From Rheinheimera maricola (GTDB taxonomy: Bacteria > Pseudomonadota > Gammaproteobacteria > Enterobacterales > Alteromonadaceae), in the NCBI RefSeq assembly GCF_016918075.2, contig NZ_JAERPS020000003.1, forward strand, positions 483,534-547,533: a stretch of DNA of 64,000 nt, read 5' to 3'. Made by a program: the position numbers and the translations under genes. The notes under the pieces were generated by a model. It had not been told where the DNA came from, made no database searches, and was given only the letters and a program-made list of their open reading frames with translations. This document shows, in pieces, positions 18,873 to 26,756 of this stretch. The first letter of the stretch is position 1. Every line of letters begins with the position of its first letter.

Positions 18873-19997
18873 ATGGTTAAGGTAAGCACAGATTTTGATG
18901 GTGGCGCGGTCAGTATTATTAGCGCAGAACAGGCCGATAATATTCAGCTCGAAATTAACAAAGACAATAAGAGCTGCACCCGGCAGTGGTTTTATTTTGC
19001 TATAGAGAGCACCAGCGACCCATTACAGCGCATTCGCCTCGTCAACGCTGACAAAGTAAGCTTCAGTGGCGCCTGGCAGGACTATCAGGCGTTTGCCTCG
19101 TATGATAATCAGCACTGGTTTCGTATCGATACCCAGTATCTTGACGGCGAGTTGATGCTGACATTAGAGACTACAGCCGAAAAAGTCTATTACGCCTATT
19201 TTGTACCTTATCCGCTAACGCGGCACAGCGCACTGCTGCAACAAGTCGCTGCCATGCCGGCGGCGCAGCTTGAGGTATTAGGCCAAACAGCGCAAGGCCG
19301 CGATATAACGTTAATTCGCCTTGGTTCGGCTGCTGCCGGGGCAAAAAAAATCTGGTTAATTGCCCGGCAACAGCCGGGGGAAACCATGGCGCAGTGGCTG
19401 GCTGAAGGTGTAATTAGCCAACTTGCCAGCCACTTTGCCGCGCAGCGCGGCGATAGTGTGCCAACCAGCTTCTACATCGTCGCGAATATGAACCCGGATG
19501 GAACTGCACTGGGCAATCACCGTACCAATGCCAATGGCATAAATTTAAACCGGCATTGGGCCACGCCGGATCCGCTACTCTGCCCTGAAGTGTATTGGGT
19601 CAAGCAAGCCATGCTGCAATACGGCGTGGATGCATTTATTGATATTCATGGTGATGAAACCCTGCCTTACAACTTTATGCAGGCGGAAACACAGCATCCC
19701 TTCGCTGATCAACTAAAACTTGCACTGGCCGAACTGGATAGCCACTTTCAAACCGAATACGACTACAGCAATGTTGCTGTGGGCTGCGGTGCTGGCAGTT
19801 GTGGCACCAGCTGCGGCCAGCAAAAAGCCACCAGTTTTGTGCAACAGCAGTTTGGTGTCGCCAGTATTTTACTGGAAGCGTCGTTTAAACCGTTGCAGTC
19901 GGCTGAGCAATCTAGACACTGGGATCATGAAGCGGCGAAACAACTTGGGGCTAATCTTGCCAACACCTTATTGGCAATATGCAGTGAGATTGACTGA
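18873..19997 (+). CDS. M14-family (cytosolic carboxypeptidase-like) protein with altered zinc site
   Basis: 374 residues with AGGAG before the ATG. Residues 1-115 form the beta-sandwich typical of AGTPBP-like carboxypeptidases (RQWFYFAIES, AYFVPYPLTRH). The rest is the M14 peptidase domain (NMNPDGTALGNHRTNANGIN, IDIHGDE, ILLEASFKP). The first zinc motif reads ARQQPGETMAQW, with Gln167 where the family has His (HPGE). Glu170, the His in IDIHGDE and the Glu in LLEAS remain. A Cys-rich insert CGAGSCGTSCG lies near residue 305. It is the third gene of the ArsR-permease operon, 18 nt after the permease stop. It may be inactive as a peptidase or use another metal; its link to metal resistance is inference. 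Confidence 0.8.
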   Translation: MVKVSTDFDGGAVSIISAEQADNIQLEINKDNKSCTRQWFYFAIESTSDPLQRIRLVNADKVSFSGAWQDYQAFASYDNQHWFRIDTQYLDGELMLTLETTAEKVYYAYFVPYPLTRHSALLQQVAAMPAAQLEVLGQTAQGRDITLIRLGSAAAGAKKIWLIARQQPGETMAQWLAEGVISQLASHFAAQRGDSVPTSFYIVANMNPDGTALGNHRTNANGINLNRHWATPDPLLCPEVYWVKQAMLQYGVDAFIDIHGDETLPYNFMQAETQHPFADQLKLALAELDSHFQTEYDYSNVAVGCGAGSCGTSCGQQKATSFVQQQFGVASILLEASFKPLQSAEQSRHWDHEAAKQLGANLANTLLAICSEID

Positions 19998-20056
19998 CAA
20001 TTTGCATGTTAGATTAAAGCACACTGGCTTTAAGACCGGGGCAGCAAGCAGCAGTG

Positions 20057-20497
20057 TTATAGCACTAAAGCCATTAAAACAGCACCTGCTTTGCTGTCTC
20101 CGCAAACATAATAGTTTTTCCTGACGCCGGTTGTACTAAAGCCATATTTTTCATACAGTGCTATGGCAGCATGGTTAGTGCTCCGCACTTCTAAAAAGGC
20201 TTCGGTGGCCCCCCGGCTTTGTCCTTCATGCAAAAAATGTTGCAACAAGGCTTTACCGTAACCCCGCCCTTGCATATTGGTGGCCACACAGATACTAAAC
20301 AGCTCCAGTTGCTCAAGGATCAGCTGGGCAAAGTAAAAGCCCCGGATCTCGCCGCTGTCATCAAGCAATTTGTAGCTAAAATAACTGTCAGCAAAGCTAC
20401 TGTCAAAAGCACTTTGCTGCCACGGATAAGGGTTGGCCTGCTGTTCAATTTCTATCAGGCGCGGGATCTCATGCGGGCTTAACAGTTCAATTTTCAT
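20057..20497 (-). CDS. rimI: ribosomal protein S18 alanine N-acetyltransferase RimI
   Basis: 146 residues, the typical length. It has a GNAT fold with the acetyl-CoA pocket ATNMQGRGYGKALLQHFL and the RimI stretch EAFLEVRSTNHAAIALYEKYGFSTTGVRKNYY. It acetylates the N-terminal Ala of S18. The ATG lies inside the last codons of holD (11-nt overlap), the common gammaproteobacterial holD-rimI arrangement. The C-terminus GAVLMALVL is typical. Confidence 0.93.
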   Translation of the reverse strand: MKIELLSPHEIPRLIEIEQQANPYPWQQSAFDSSFADSYFSYKLLDDSGEIRGFYFAQLILEQLELFSICVATNMQGRGYGKALLQHFLHEGQSRGATEAFLEVRSTNHAAIALYEKYGFSTTGVRKNYYVCGDSKAGAVLMALVL

Positions 20498-20828
20498 CCA
20501 GCGCCCCTAAAATGTGCCACAGCGCACGCTTTACTTCTGCCTGTTGTAATACGGATAGTGTCGGCGTGATTAGCTGCTTGTCTGTTAGCTCTGCAGCAAT
20601 ACTTTGCGGGTTGATGTGCCAGCTAAAGCCGTCTGGCAATGCCAGATTAATATCCTGTGCCAGCTCTGACGTTAAGTCGGCAACGGCTAATGTCTCTGAT
20701 TCTGTGGTAACGTCAGTTTCAGCCAGAGTTGTAGTAGAAGTTTCACGGACGAATGCAGGTCCTAGCTCAAGTGGTGTTATCTGTAACACCTTAAGCAACT
20801 GTTGTTGTGAAGAAGACAGTGTTTTCAT
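20487..20828 (-). CDS. holD: DNA polymerase III psi subunit HolD
   Basis: 113 residues from ATG 20828 (MKTLSSSQQQLLKVLQITPL). The frame is open further upstream, but that part overlaps tRNA-Trp. HolD links the clamp loader to SSB through chi. The short N-terminal helix with LLKVLQITPLEL, the DGFSWHINPQ and the ALWHILG end match psi proteins, which are poorly conserved. A low-complexity Thr/Glu-rich stretch lies at about 30-48. Gene order, with rimI overlapping downstream, supports the call. Confidence 0.82.
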   Translation of the reverse strand: MKTLSSSQQQLLKVLQITPLELGPAFVRETSTTTLAETDVTTESETLAVADLTSELAQDINLALPDGFSWHINPQSIAAELTDKQLITPTLSVLQQAEVKRALWHILGALDEN

Positions 20829-20837
20829 AAAAAGAAG

Positions 20838-20914
20838 TGGCAGGGGCAGAGGGATTCGAACCCCCAACCATCGGTTTTGGAGACCGCTGTTCTACCAATT
20901 GGAACTATGCCCCT
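20838..20914 (-). tRNA. tRNA-Trp (CCA anticodon)
   Basis: Reading the minus strand from 20914, the acceptor AGGGGCA pairs with TGCCCCT. The D stem is GTTC/GAAC, the anticodon loop CTCCAAA has anticodon CCA, and the T arm has GGGGG TTCGAAT CCCTC. A genomic CCA end is encoded at 20838-20840. The sequence closely matches E. coli tRNA-Trp as I recall it. Confidence 0.95.
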
Positions 20915-21066
20915 GTAGCTGGTCGCGCCATTATACAAAAGCCGCTCCAAAGGTAAAGCAAAAAGCTGTGTAATTACATTCAACTGCATATAAAACGAAC
21001 ATCGGCGCCATTATTCAGTGCAGCCTAGCATAAGCCCGGTAATCTGCCTACCGGGCAATGCTTTCT

Positions 21067-23103
21067 TTATTCCTTGGTTTTCTGCCGGTATTTGTCAAAC
21101 CAATACAGAATATAGGCCGTTTTCGTCATTAAATTGCTCGGCCGGCTATAAATGGAGTGCGACGCTTCCGGAATGCGCACCATAGCCGTATCAATACCAC
21201 GTAATTGCAATGCCTGATAAAATTGCTCGGTTTCAGAGATCGGCGTGCGGTAATCAGCTTCGCCGGTCATCAGCATGGTTGGCGTTTTGACATTACCGAC
21301 ATAACTGATAGGTGAATACTTCAGGTAATGTTCCGGCACTTCCCACGGCATACCAGGAAACCAATACTGCGTAAAGTAACTGTACATATCGGCATTTAAT
21401 ACAAAGCTAAACCAATTGATCACCGGCTTTACCGACACCGCAGCAGCAAAACGGTCAGTATGGCCGACAATCCAGGCTGTTAATGCACCACCACCACTGC
21501 CGCCGGTAACAAACAGCTCTTTCTCGTTAATAAAGCCTTTAGCAATAACCGCGTCTACCCCATCCATCAGGTCGTTAAAATCCTGGCTGGGATAATTATG
21601 ATGGATAAGATTGGCAAAGTCTTCGCCGTAGCTAGTACTGCCGCGCGGGTTGGTATACAGCACCACATAACCCTGTGCCGCCATCAGCTGCAGCTCCATC
21701 GCAAAGTGCGGGCCATAAGCAGTGTGCGGGCCGCCGTGTATTTCTAAGATAAGTGGATACTTTTTGCTTGCGTCAAACTCTGGCGGATAGATAATCCAAC
21801 CCTGCAGCTTGCGGTTATCAACCGAAGACGTGTACCAAAACTCCTCTACCTTGCTGATATCACGGCTAAACAGTAAATCTGCATTAAAGTCAGTTAGTGT
21901 CAGCTTACTACGTTTAGCAATTACAGCCAGTTCTGCAGGCTTTTGTGTATTCATTTGGGTATAGGCAATCAGACCATTGTCTGCAACAGCAAATTGGCCT
22001 CCACTGTATGGCCGGCTGTAAGAAACGCCGCCTAGATCATCTGTCAAAATAGTGCGTTTACCCGACAACGCCTGCTCAGCCAACATGCCTTTTCCTTCAC
22101 TATCGAAAGAGATATACAGCGCTTTGCTATTAGGCAACCATTGGAAATCATCAATACCCCGGTCGAGATCTTCAGTCAGGTTACGGATATTGCTGCCATC
22201 TGTATTCATCACATATAAACGATTCGCCTGATGCGCCAGTTTACGATCATCATAGCCAACGTAAGCTATTAACTTGCCGTCAGGAGAAAGTTGCGGCTGC
22301 CCGTCCGGGCCATTACGATCGGTTAGTTGGCTTAGTTGGCGATCTTGTAATGTTAGCGCAAAAATCTCGCTGTTAACCGGCAGCGACTGCCAGTTTTCGT
22401 GGCGGTTAGCTGAAAAATATAGCGCTTTACTATCCCTTGCCCAACTTATTGCACCAGCATGATTGAAATCGCCATCAGTCAGTTGAATCGCAGAGCCGCC
22501 ATCGGCAGGCATAACATAAATATGTTGATAACCCGGTTTCAGATAACCAGCACCATCTGCGCGATAGTGTTTGTTATCAATGTATATTGCGGCCTTGGCC
22601 CATTCGGCTTTTTCTGGTTTACCAGGTAGGCTTACCGGTGGCTTAATGGTTTTAGGCGTAAACATGCTAAACGCCAACCATTTACCATCAGGTGACCAGC
22701 TTATATTGGCCGGACTTTGTGGTAATTGTCCCAGTTGCGAAGAGCGGCCGGTATCCAGCCATTTAACATGAATTTGGCCATTGGCAATGTATGCCAAGCG
22801 TTTACTGTCCGGCGCCCAGCGTGGTGAAGTTGCGTTTATATCTTTATCGGTTAAGGCTTGCAGTGTTTTACCATCAGCAGAGCTTAACCACAACGTCATA
22901 CGCCGCCGATCTGTTTGCCGGTCCATCCAATTGCGCACAAACACAATCTGCTCGCCTCTAGTATCCGGCTGCGGGTCTGAGACAAACTCCAACTCAAATA
23001 CATCGTCATATTGCAGTGGCTTAGCTGCCGCCATTGTACTGCTTGCAGTTAATAGCAATGTAGCAGTTAAACACAAACGGCTGGTTATACGGGGTAATTT
23101 CAT
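21067..23103 (-). CDS. exported S9-family prolyl-oligopeptidase-type peptidase
   Basis: 678 residues. A signal peptide lies at about 1-26 (RLCLTATLLLTASSTMAAA). Residues 30-400 are a beta-propeller of WD40-like/TolB-like blades (SPRWAPDSKRLAYIANGQ, NISWSPDGKWLAFSM, QPQLSPDGKLIAYVGYDDRK). The C-terminal 250 residues are an alpha/beta-hydrolase domain: EIHGGPHTAYG (oxyanion), FVTGGSGGGALTAW (nucleophile Ser), GEADYRTPISETEQ (Asp) and RIPEASHSIYSRP (His). It is probably a periplasmic dipeptidyl or acylaminoacyl peptidase. No co-directional partner is seen nearby. It is preceded by the hairpin-rich host region that ends at the prophage. Confidence 0.93.
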   Translation of the reverse strand: MKLPRITSRLCLTATLLLTASSTMAAAKPLQYDDVFELEFVSDPQPDTRGEQIVFVRNWMDRQTDRRRMTLWLSSADGKTLQALTDKDINATSPRWAPDSKRLAYIANGQIHVKWLDTGRSSQLGQLPQSPANISWSPDGKWLAFSMFTPKTIKPPVSLPGKPEKAEWAKAAIYIDNKHYRADGAGYLKPGYQHIYVMPADGGSAIQLTDGDFNHAGAISWARDSKALYFSANRHENWQSLPVNSEIFALTLQDRQLSQLTDRNGPDGQPQLSPDGKLIAYVGYDDRKLAHQANRLYVMNTDGSNIRNLTEDLDRGIDDFQWLPNSKALYISFDSEGKGMLAEQALSGKRTILTDDLGGVSYSRPYSGGQFAVADNGLIAYTQMNTQKPAELAVIAKRSKLTLTDFNADLLFSRDISKVEEFWYTSSVDNRKLQGWIIYPPEFDASKKYPLILEIHGGPHTAYGPHFAMELQLMAAQGYVVLYTNPRGSTSYGEDFANLIHHNYPSQDFNDLMDGVDAVIAKGFINEKELFVTGGSGGGALTAWIVGHTDRFAAAVSVKPVINWFSFVLNADMYSYFTQYWFPGMPWEVPEHYLKYSPISYVGNVKTPTMLMTGEADYRTPISETEQFYQALQLRGIDTAMVRIPEASHSIYSRPSNLMTKTAYILYWFDKYRQKTKE

Positions 23104-23208
23104 CTCGGTATCCGTTGTTATAGTTATGGATGCAATTTGATACTAACCGAATAACTAGCAGCGAAGCCATGATTTCGTTCAAGGGCAAATTTATATAGAT
23201 AAAACGCA

Positions 23209-23240
23209 AACAAGCCCGACTCTTGCGAGACGGGCTTGTT
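23209..23240. terminator. strong stem-loop terminator next to S9 peptidase gene start
   Basis: CAAGCCCG at 23211-23218 pairs with CGGGCTTG at 23231-23238, and an inner CTC/GAG stem encloses a TTGC loop. A T-rich tail (TTTATTTATT) follows on the plus strand and an A-rich one precedes it, so it may act in both directions. It probably ends a rightward transcript displaced by the prophage or insulates the S9 gene. Confidence 0.7.
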
Positions 23241-23292
23241 TATTTATTGGGAGGCTGCGGGGCTGGCCTACCAGCGGTGAACTACATTGCTC

Positions 23293-23428
23293 GGCGCATC
23301 GTGCGCCTCATCTCTACGGGACCAGCCTGCGGCTGTCCCACAAAACGGCAGGATAGCCGTTTTGCACAGCTCGGCTGCTGAAGGCGAGCAACATGGATGT
23401 TGCGAGTGTAAAATGTTCCAGACATTTT
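23293..23428. repeat. chain of five perfect small hairpins in host intergenic DNA
   Basis: Five consecutive inverted repeats lie at 23293-23307 (GGCGCA/TGCGCC), 23323-23335 (CAGCC/GGCTG), 23341-23364 (CAAAACGGC/GCCGTTTTG), 23388-23403 (GCAACAT/ATGTTGC) and 23410-23428 (AAAATGT/ACATTTT). No convincing ORF lies here. It ends 47 bp before the prophage end. It may be a multi-hairpin RNA, a repeated intergenic element, or a spacer; function unknown. Confidence 0.6.
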
Positions 23429-23475
23429 TGTCGCATAGCTTTCGCTCGCTCGGGCGGGTAACCATCAGGCAATAC

Positions 23476-23530
23476 TGAAGCGGCGCGCGAAAATTGACGC
23501 GCCTGTTGTGCGATAATTGCGAAAATTGAT
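23476..23530 (+). other. prophage right end (attR-type) with transposase-binding repeats
   Basis: From 23476 the sequence starts TGAAGCGGCGCGCGAAAA; the Mu right end starts TGAAGCGGCGCACGAAAA. Further in, GCGATAATTGCGAAAA (23510-23525) matches the Mu GCGATAAATGCGAAAA-type R2 region. GCGAAAATTGA occurs twice, at 23487 and 23519, 32 bp apart, as expected for two transposase sites. The first copy is flanked by GCGCG/CGCGC. Confidence 0.85.
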
Positions 23531-23567
23531 TATTGCCCATAGTGAAACAACTTTTCAAAATACACAA

Positions 23568-23954
23568 TCACTGCAGAAGTTTTTTAGCCTCGTCTACCGT
23601 CAAGTTAAGTCTGTAATGTTTTGAAAGTATCGCTGCGGCTTTGTCTATTGAGAAGCCGTACTGTATTTGCTTCTTGTATGCTTTTACTTCACACCACAGT
23701 CTGTATTTGCCGATCGCTGTATATGCCAAATCGTGCGACATCATTGCAGCTGGCAATGCCACAGCTGCATTGGTGAGCAGCAAACCTAGAGTACCAACGA
23801 TAACAAACAAAACGCAGTACTGCTTGATGTGCTCAACTTCGTGGGCCCGTAGTCCTTTATCACCTTTATACCGTCTCTCAATTATTGCGACAGGCAACAT
23901 AGTTACCTTACGCCCAGCCGAAACACCGTTAATTTTATCAACGTAAAAAATCAT
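23568..23954 (-). CDS. prophage protein with HExxH motif and membrane segment
   Basis: 128 residues. The motif AHEVEHIKQ is an HExxH zinc-metallopeptidase signature, and CEVKAYKKQ further on could supply the third ligand and the ExxAY-like helix seen in such peptidases. A hydrophobic stretch CVLFVIVGTLGLLLTNAAVALP lies between them. The C-terminus GFSIDKAAAILSKHYRLNLT looks like a small helical domain. It is the last late gene, 92 bp from the phage R end and downstream of the fiber genes. Function unknown; a membrane-associated peptidase is inference. It overlaps the preceding gene by 4 nt. Confidence 0.65.
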   Translation of the reverse strand: MIFYVDKINGVSAGRKVTMLPVAIIERRYKGDKGLRAHEVEHIKQYCVLFVIVGTLGLLLTNAAVALPAAMMSHDLAYTAIGKYRLWCEVKAYKKQIQYGFSIDKAAAILSKHYRLNLTVDEAKKLLQ

Positions 23955-24418
23955 AGCGCCCCCGCTGCTATAAACGCATCGTCCAATTGCTCGGGTGTTA
24001 GCCCAAGCGCGCCGGCAATGCTTAGCAAGTAAGGGTTATCGCGTTCAAAGTCTGTTGCGTCCTGCCAATAAATCTCAGCGAGGCGCCTGGCTGTATTATC
24101 TGGTATCGATGCAATGGTTGGATCGACATTATCTAGCAGGCCCATTAACAGCAGCTGCTGCCTGGCCTGACGACGAGTGATAGAATGTGGCACCACTTTG
24201 GGTTGTATAAACAGCGGTTGATAGCCAGTATCAGGCGACCAATTTAACATTTGCTTAGCCTGGTCTTCATCAAGAAAAACATAATAATATGTATCGATAC
24301 CTAAAAACTGCTCGCTAGGCGTTACTGGTAAGACTATAAAAAAATCCATGCCTTGCAAAGGAAGCGAAGAATTAATTCGGCAGCCACTTTGATCGGTGCT
24401 TACAACTCGTATTGTCAT
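23951..24418 (-). CDS. tail-fiber-region protein, XkdW-like C-terminus
   Basis: 155 residues from ATG 24418, which overlaps the fiber gene stop as ATGA. The C-terminal part has the pattern ITRRQARQQLLLMGLLDNVD, AEIYWQDATDFERDNPYLL, LGLTPEQLDDAFIAAGAL. I recognise this as the XkdW-like helical region found at the end of phage tail operons, often in fiber assembly or fiber-adjacent proteins. The N-terminal half is beta-rich and unassigned. Likely virion or fiber chaperone role; not certain. Confidence 0.6.
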   Translation of the reverse strand: MTIRVVSTDQSGCRINSSLPLQGMDFFIVLPVTPSEQFLGIDTYYYVFLDEDQAKQMLNWSPDTGYQPLFIQPKVVPHSITRRQARQQLLLMGLLDNVDPTIASIPDNTARRLAEIYWQDATDFERDNPYLLSIAGALGLTPEQLDDAFIAAGAL

Positions 24419-25917
24419 ATTAACGTCCACTTGTTTTGAGATTCGGTGCTCAGTGTGTAGGGCCAAAATATACAACGCCTACATCGTACTGTTTCTGGAT
24501 TGGTGTTACTTGAAGTGATATTAATACGGCTTATAGGATATAAATGAGTTGCGTAAAGTTCTAAAAAATCTGCGCTATCAACCTGTTTTTTATTTGTAAC
24601 TCCGTTTAATGATATTGATAATTCGTTGCTCAAAGCATCAAACGACATAGCAAGTCTATTAATGCCTATCCTGAGGTCACTCTGATTCGTCGCAGGGATA
24701 GACGTTAGTATGCCGTCGGCTCCCCTTACTGCTACAGCAGCTGTAATGGTACCTCCAGAAGTTCGGCCAATCCTAATAGCCGCCCCACGTGTTGAGGTAT
24801 TGTCAGCGTCAGCAAGGCGACATATGGCTGCAAAAGTATCGACCGGAAAATCGTAAATTATAAATTCACCATAGATAGTAAAACTGCCTCTGTGAGTCAC
24901 AGGTAGAGAATGCTTATCTGATGAAGTCGCTAAAGAAGTGGTGTCAGTGATTATCGGAGGACCTGCAATTGGCCCCTCTACTAGATCAACTGTAAAAATT
25001 TCAATACCACTAACACCGTCACCCTGGTATGAGTTCACTCCATCTTTTGACAAATAGAGATTAACGCCACCATTGCCACCGACGGAACCGAACTGAGCAG
25101 TTAAGGAAAATTCGGTAAAGCCATCATATAATTGGGTAGCCTTACCCTCACCGTCAATTACGGTAGAATCAAGCAAGTTAACTCTGGAAGATTTGGACGC
25201 GAGCCAGTTAATTGTAGATGATGTTTGCAAGGATAATTGTTGGCGTTCTGCTGCTTTTGCTACCACCACAATTGTGTATATTTTATTAGCTTCTAATAAA
25301 ATACTTTGCGTTATATAGTGCACGCCAAAAACCGAGGTTTCACTGATTTTCCAGATTTTTGCGCCTTCTATCAATGGCGTTGCAGTTAACTCAGATGTTG
25401 TAACTCCGCTCTTAACCCATTTAGAGTCTGCAAAATTATTAGATTTTAGTAGTTTATTAACCCTAACAGCTGCTGACTTAAGTCCTATTATCTCACGTGA
25501 TACAGGGTCCACCTCAATCATGGGAGTATGTGAGGGGATGTTTTCAAATCCTAACAAACCGTTACTTATAGCAGGTGTATCCCTTACTGTTTGCATCAGT
25601 TCGCTAAGTTGATAGCGATTTACACCGGCTCCAGCCACATAAGCAAAATAGTGCCCGTGCTGAAAATCTAAGCTAATAGATGGAGTTTCAATGGTTAGCA
25701 AATTAAGTTGTCGCAATATCGGCGTCACATCAGCATCAGCCAAAGCTTGCTGTGCGGCATCACTGAACTGTTCAGCAGTCGTCGCAGCATCGATCTGGTT
25801 GTTGTATGCCTGCACTGCTGTCTTACATGCATTAGCCAAGCTGTTCATTTTGGTCTGAAACACGCTGCCCTGGTCCTGAGTTTCCAGCGTGATATTTGGT
25901 ACGGGTAATTTTTGCAT
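24415..25917 (-). CDS. probable tail fiber / receptor-binding protein
   Basis: 500 residues from ATG 25917, preceded by GGAGG at 7 nt and overlapping the upstream stop (TAATG). The N-terminal 90 residues are helical and contain QTKMNSLANACKTAVQAYNN. The middle contains LLKSNNFADSKWVKSGVTT and later strands like the phage head-spike-fiber or carbohydrate-binding jelly-roll (YITQSILLEANKIYTIVVVA). The C-terminal part around 330-480 looks like a LamG-type beta sandwich (GSFTIYGEFIIYDFPVDTFA, NRLAMSFDALSNELSISLNG). It probably binds the cell surface. Position at the end of the tail block supports a fiber role. Confidence 0.65.
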   Translation of the reverse strand: MQKLPVPNITLETQDQGSVFQTKMNSLANACKTAVQAYNNQIDAATTAEQFSDAAQQALADADVTPILRQLNLLTIETPSISLDFQHGHYFAYVAGAGVNRYQLSELMQTVRDTPAISNGLLGFENIPSHTPMIEVDPVSREIIGLKSAAVRVNKLLKSNNFADSKWVKSGVTTSELTATPLIEGAKIWKISETSVFGVHYITQSILLEANKIYTIVVVAKAAERQQLSLQTSSTINWLASKSSRVNLLDSTVIDGEGKATQLYDGFTEFSLTAQFGSVGGNGGVNLYLSKDGVNSYQGDGVSGIEIFTVDLVEGPIAGPPIITDTTSLATSSDKHSLPVTHRGSFTIYGEFIIYDFPVDTFAAICRLADADNTSTRGAAIRIGRTSGGTITAAVAVRGADGILTSIPATNQSDLRIGINRLAMSFDALSNELSISLNGVTNKKQVDSADFLELYATHLYPISRINITSSNTNPETVRCRRCIFWPYTLSTESQNKWTLI

Positions 25918-26756
25918 TAGCATTCCTCCACGCTTAGCGGGAATTTGTAATTGTTAAAAGCTGAATTTGTAATTGCGGGTTGCTGTTTGAACTTGGCGGC
26001 AAAAGAGTTTTCCACCTCTTTTTGCCCGCCATGCTCCGGGAATAAACTGATAAAAAAATCGCGGCTGGTACCGGCGTAACGTAAGGCGGTAATTAACGCG
26101 GCCCTGTCGCCTTCGTCGATATAATCCAGGCTAAATTGACTGGTGCGCCATGTTGGCGATTGACTTGTAAACAGTGAACCATCATCGGTGCGCAGTTGCT
26201 GTGCATTACTACCTAGCTGCCACTGGCGGCCATAGCTGAAATTAACTGCTGGCTCAAAATGGCGCCCCATATAAATGCGCGTTGCATCGAGCTGACCAGT
26301 GGTGTTTAACGGGTCTTTAATGGTGATTTTATAGCTGGCGGCAAACACTGCAGCAAACCATATCTGGCTATAACGTACCGCCCAGTCATCCAGTGCACTG
26401 GCCACCACAGGTTGCACTCGCCAATCCCAATCACCAAAGGCAATCTGCTGCACTGCTGGAATTTCGCCGCTGTCGTACACCACTGTGCCGGCCTGGTCGG
26501 CGCTGTCGTATAGCTGCAGTTGTATCGTTGCCGCGTTAGTTAAATTGTGTCGCCACAGCACAAAAGCGCTGATGAGTTTAATATCAGCGAAATTACCCTG
26601 CAGCACTGAGCTAGCCACTGTTAAACTGCGCCAAATGCGGCTGTTGTTGTACACCTGCATGTTTGTCGCCGGCAGTGTCGCTACAGCCGTGCCGGTACTT
26701 TGTGCAACCGTCGCACTATCAAATTCATTGATGATCACCATGCGCACATTGCTCAT
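25917..26756 (-). CDS. distal tail protein of unknown exact role
   Basis: 279 residues from ATG 26756, which overlaps the previous stop as ATGA. It is beta-rich throughout (GRQWQLGSNAQQLRTDDGSL, SQFSLDYIDEGDRAALITAL). The position after the tape measure and the 474-aa tail protein fits a distal tail or hub-associated protein of a siphovirus-like tail. I do not recognise a named family. It ends SFAAKFKQQPAITNSAFNNY then KFPLSVEEC. Confidence 0.6.
   Translation of the reverse strand: MSNVRMVIINEFDSATVAQSTGTAVATLPATNMQVYNNSRIWRSLTVASSVLQGNFADIKLISAFVLWRHNLTNAATIQLQLYDSADQAGTVVYDSGEIPAVQQIAFGDWDWRVQPVVASALDDWAVRYSQIWFAAVFAASYKITIKDPLNTTGQLDATRIYMGRHFEPAVNFSYGRQWQLGSNAQQLRTDDGSLFTSQSPTWRTSQFSLDYIDEGDRAALITALRYAGTSRDFFISLFPEHGGQKEVENSFAAKFKQQPAITNSAFNNYKFPLSVEEC

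Noticed and set aside
23268..23567. 99-aa minus-strand frame across the prophage R end
   Set aside because: It crosses the phage-host junction and the hairpin chain, has no SD or recognisable sequence, and so is probably chance.
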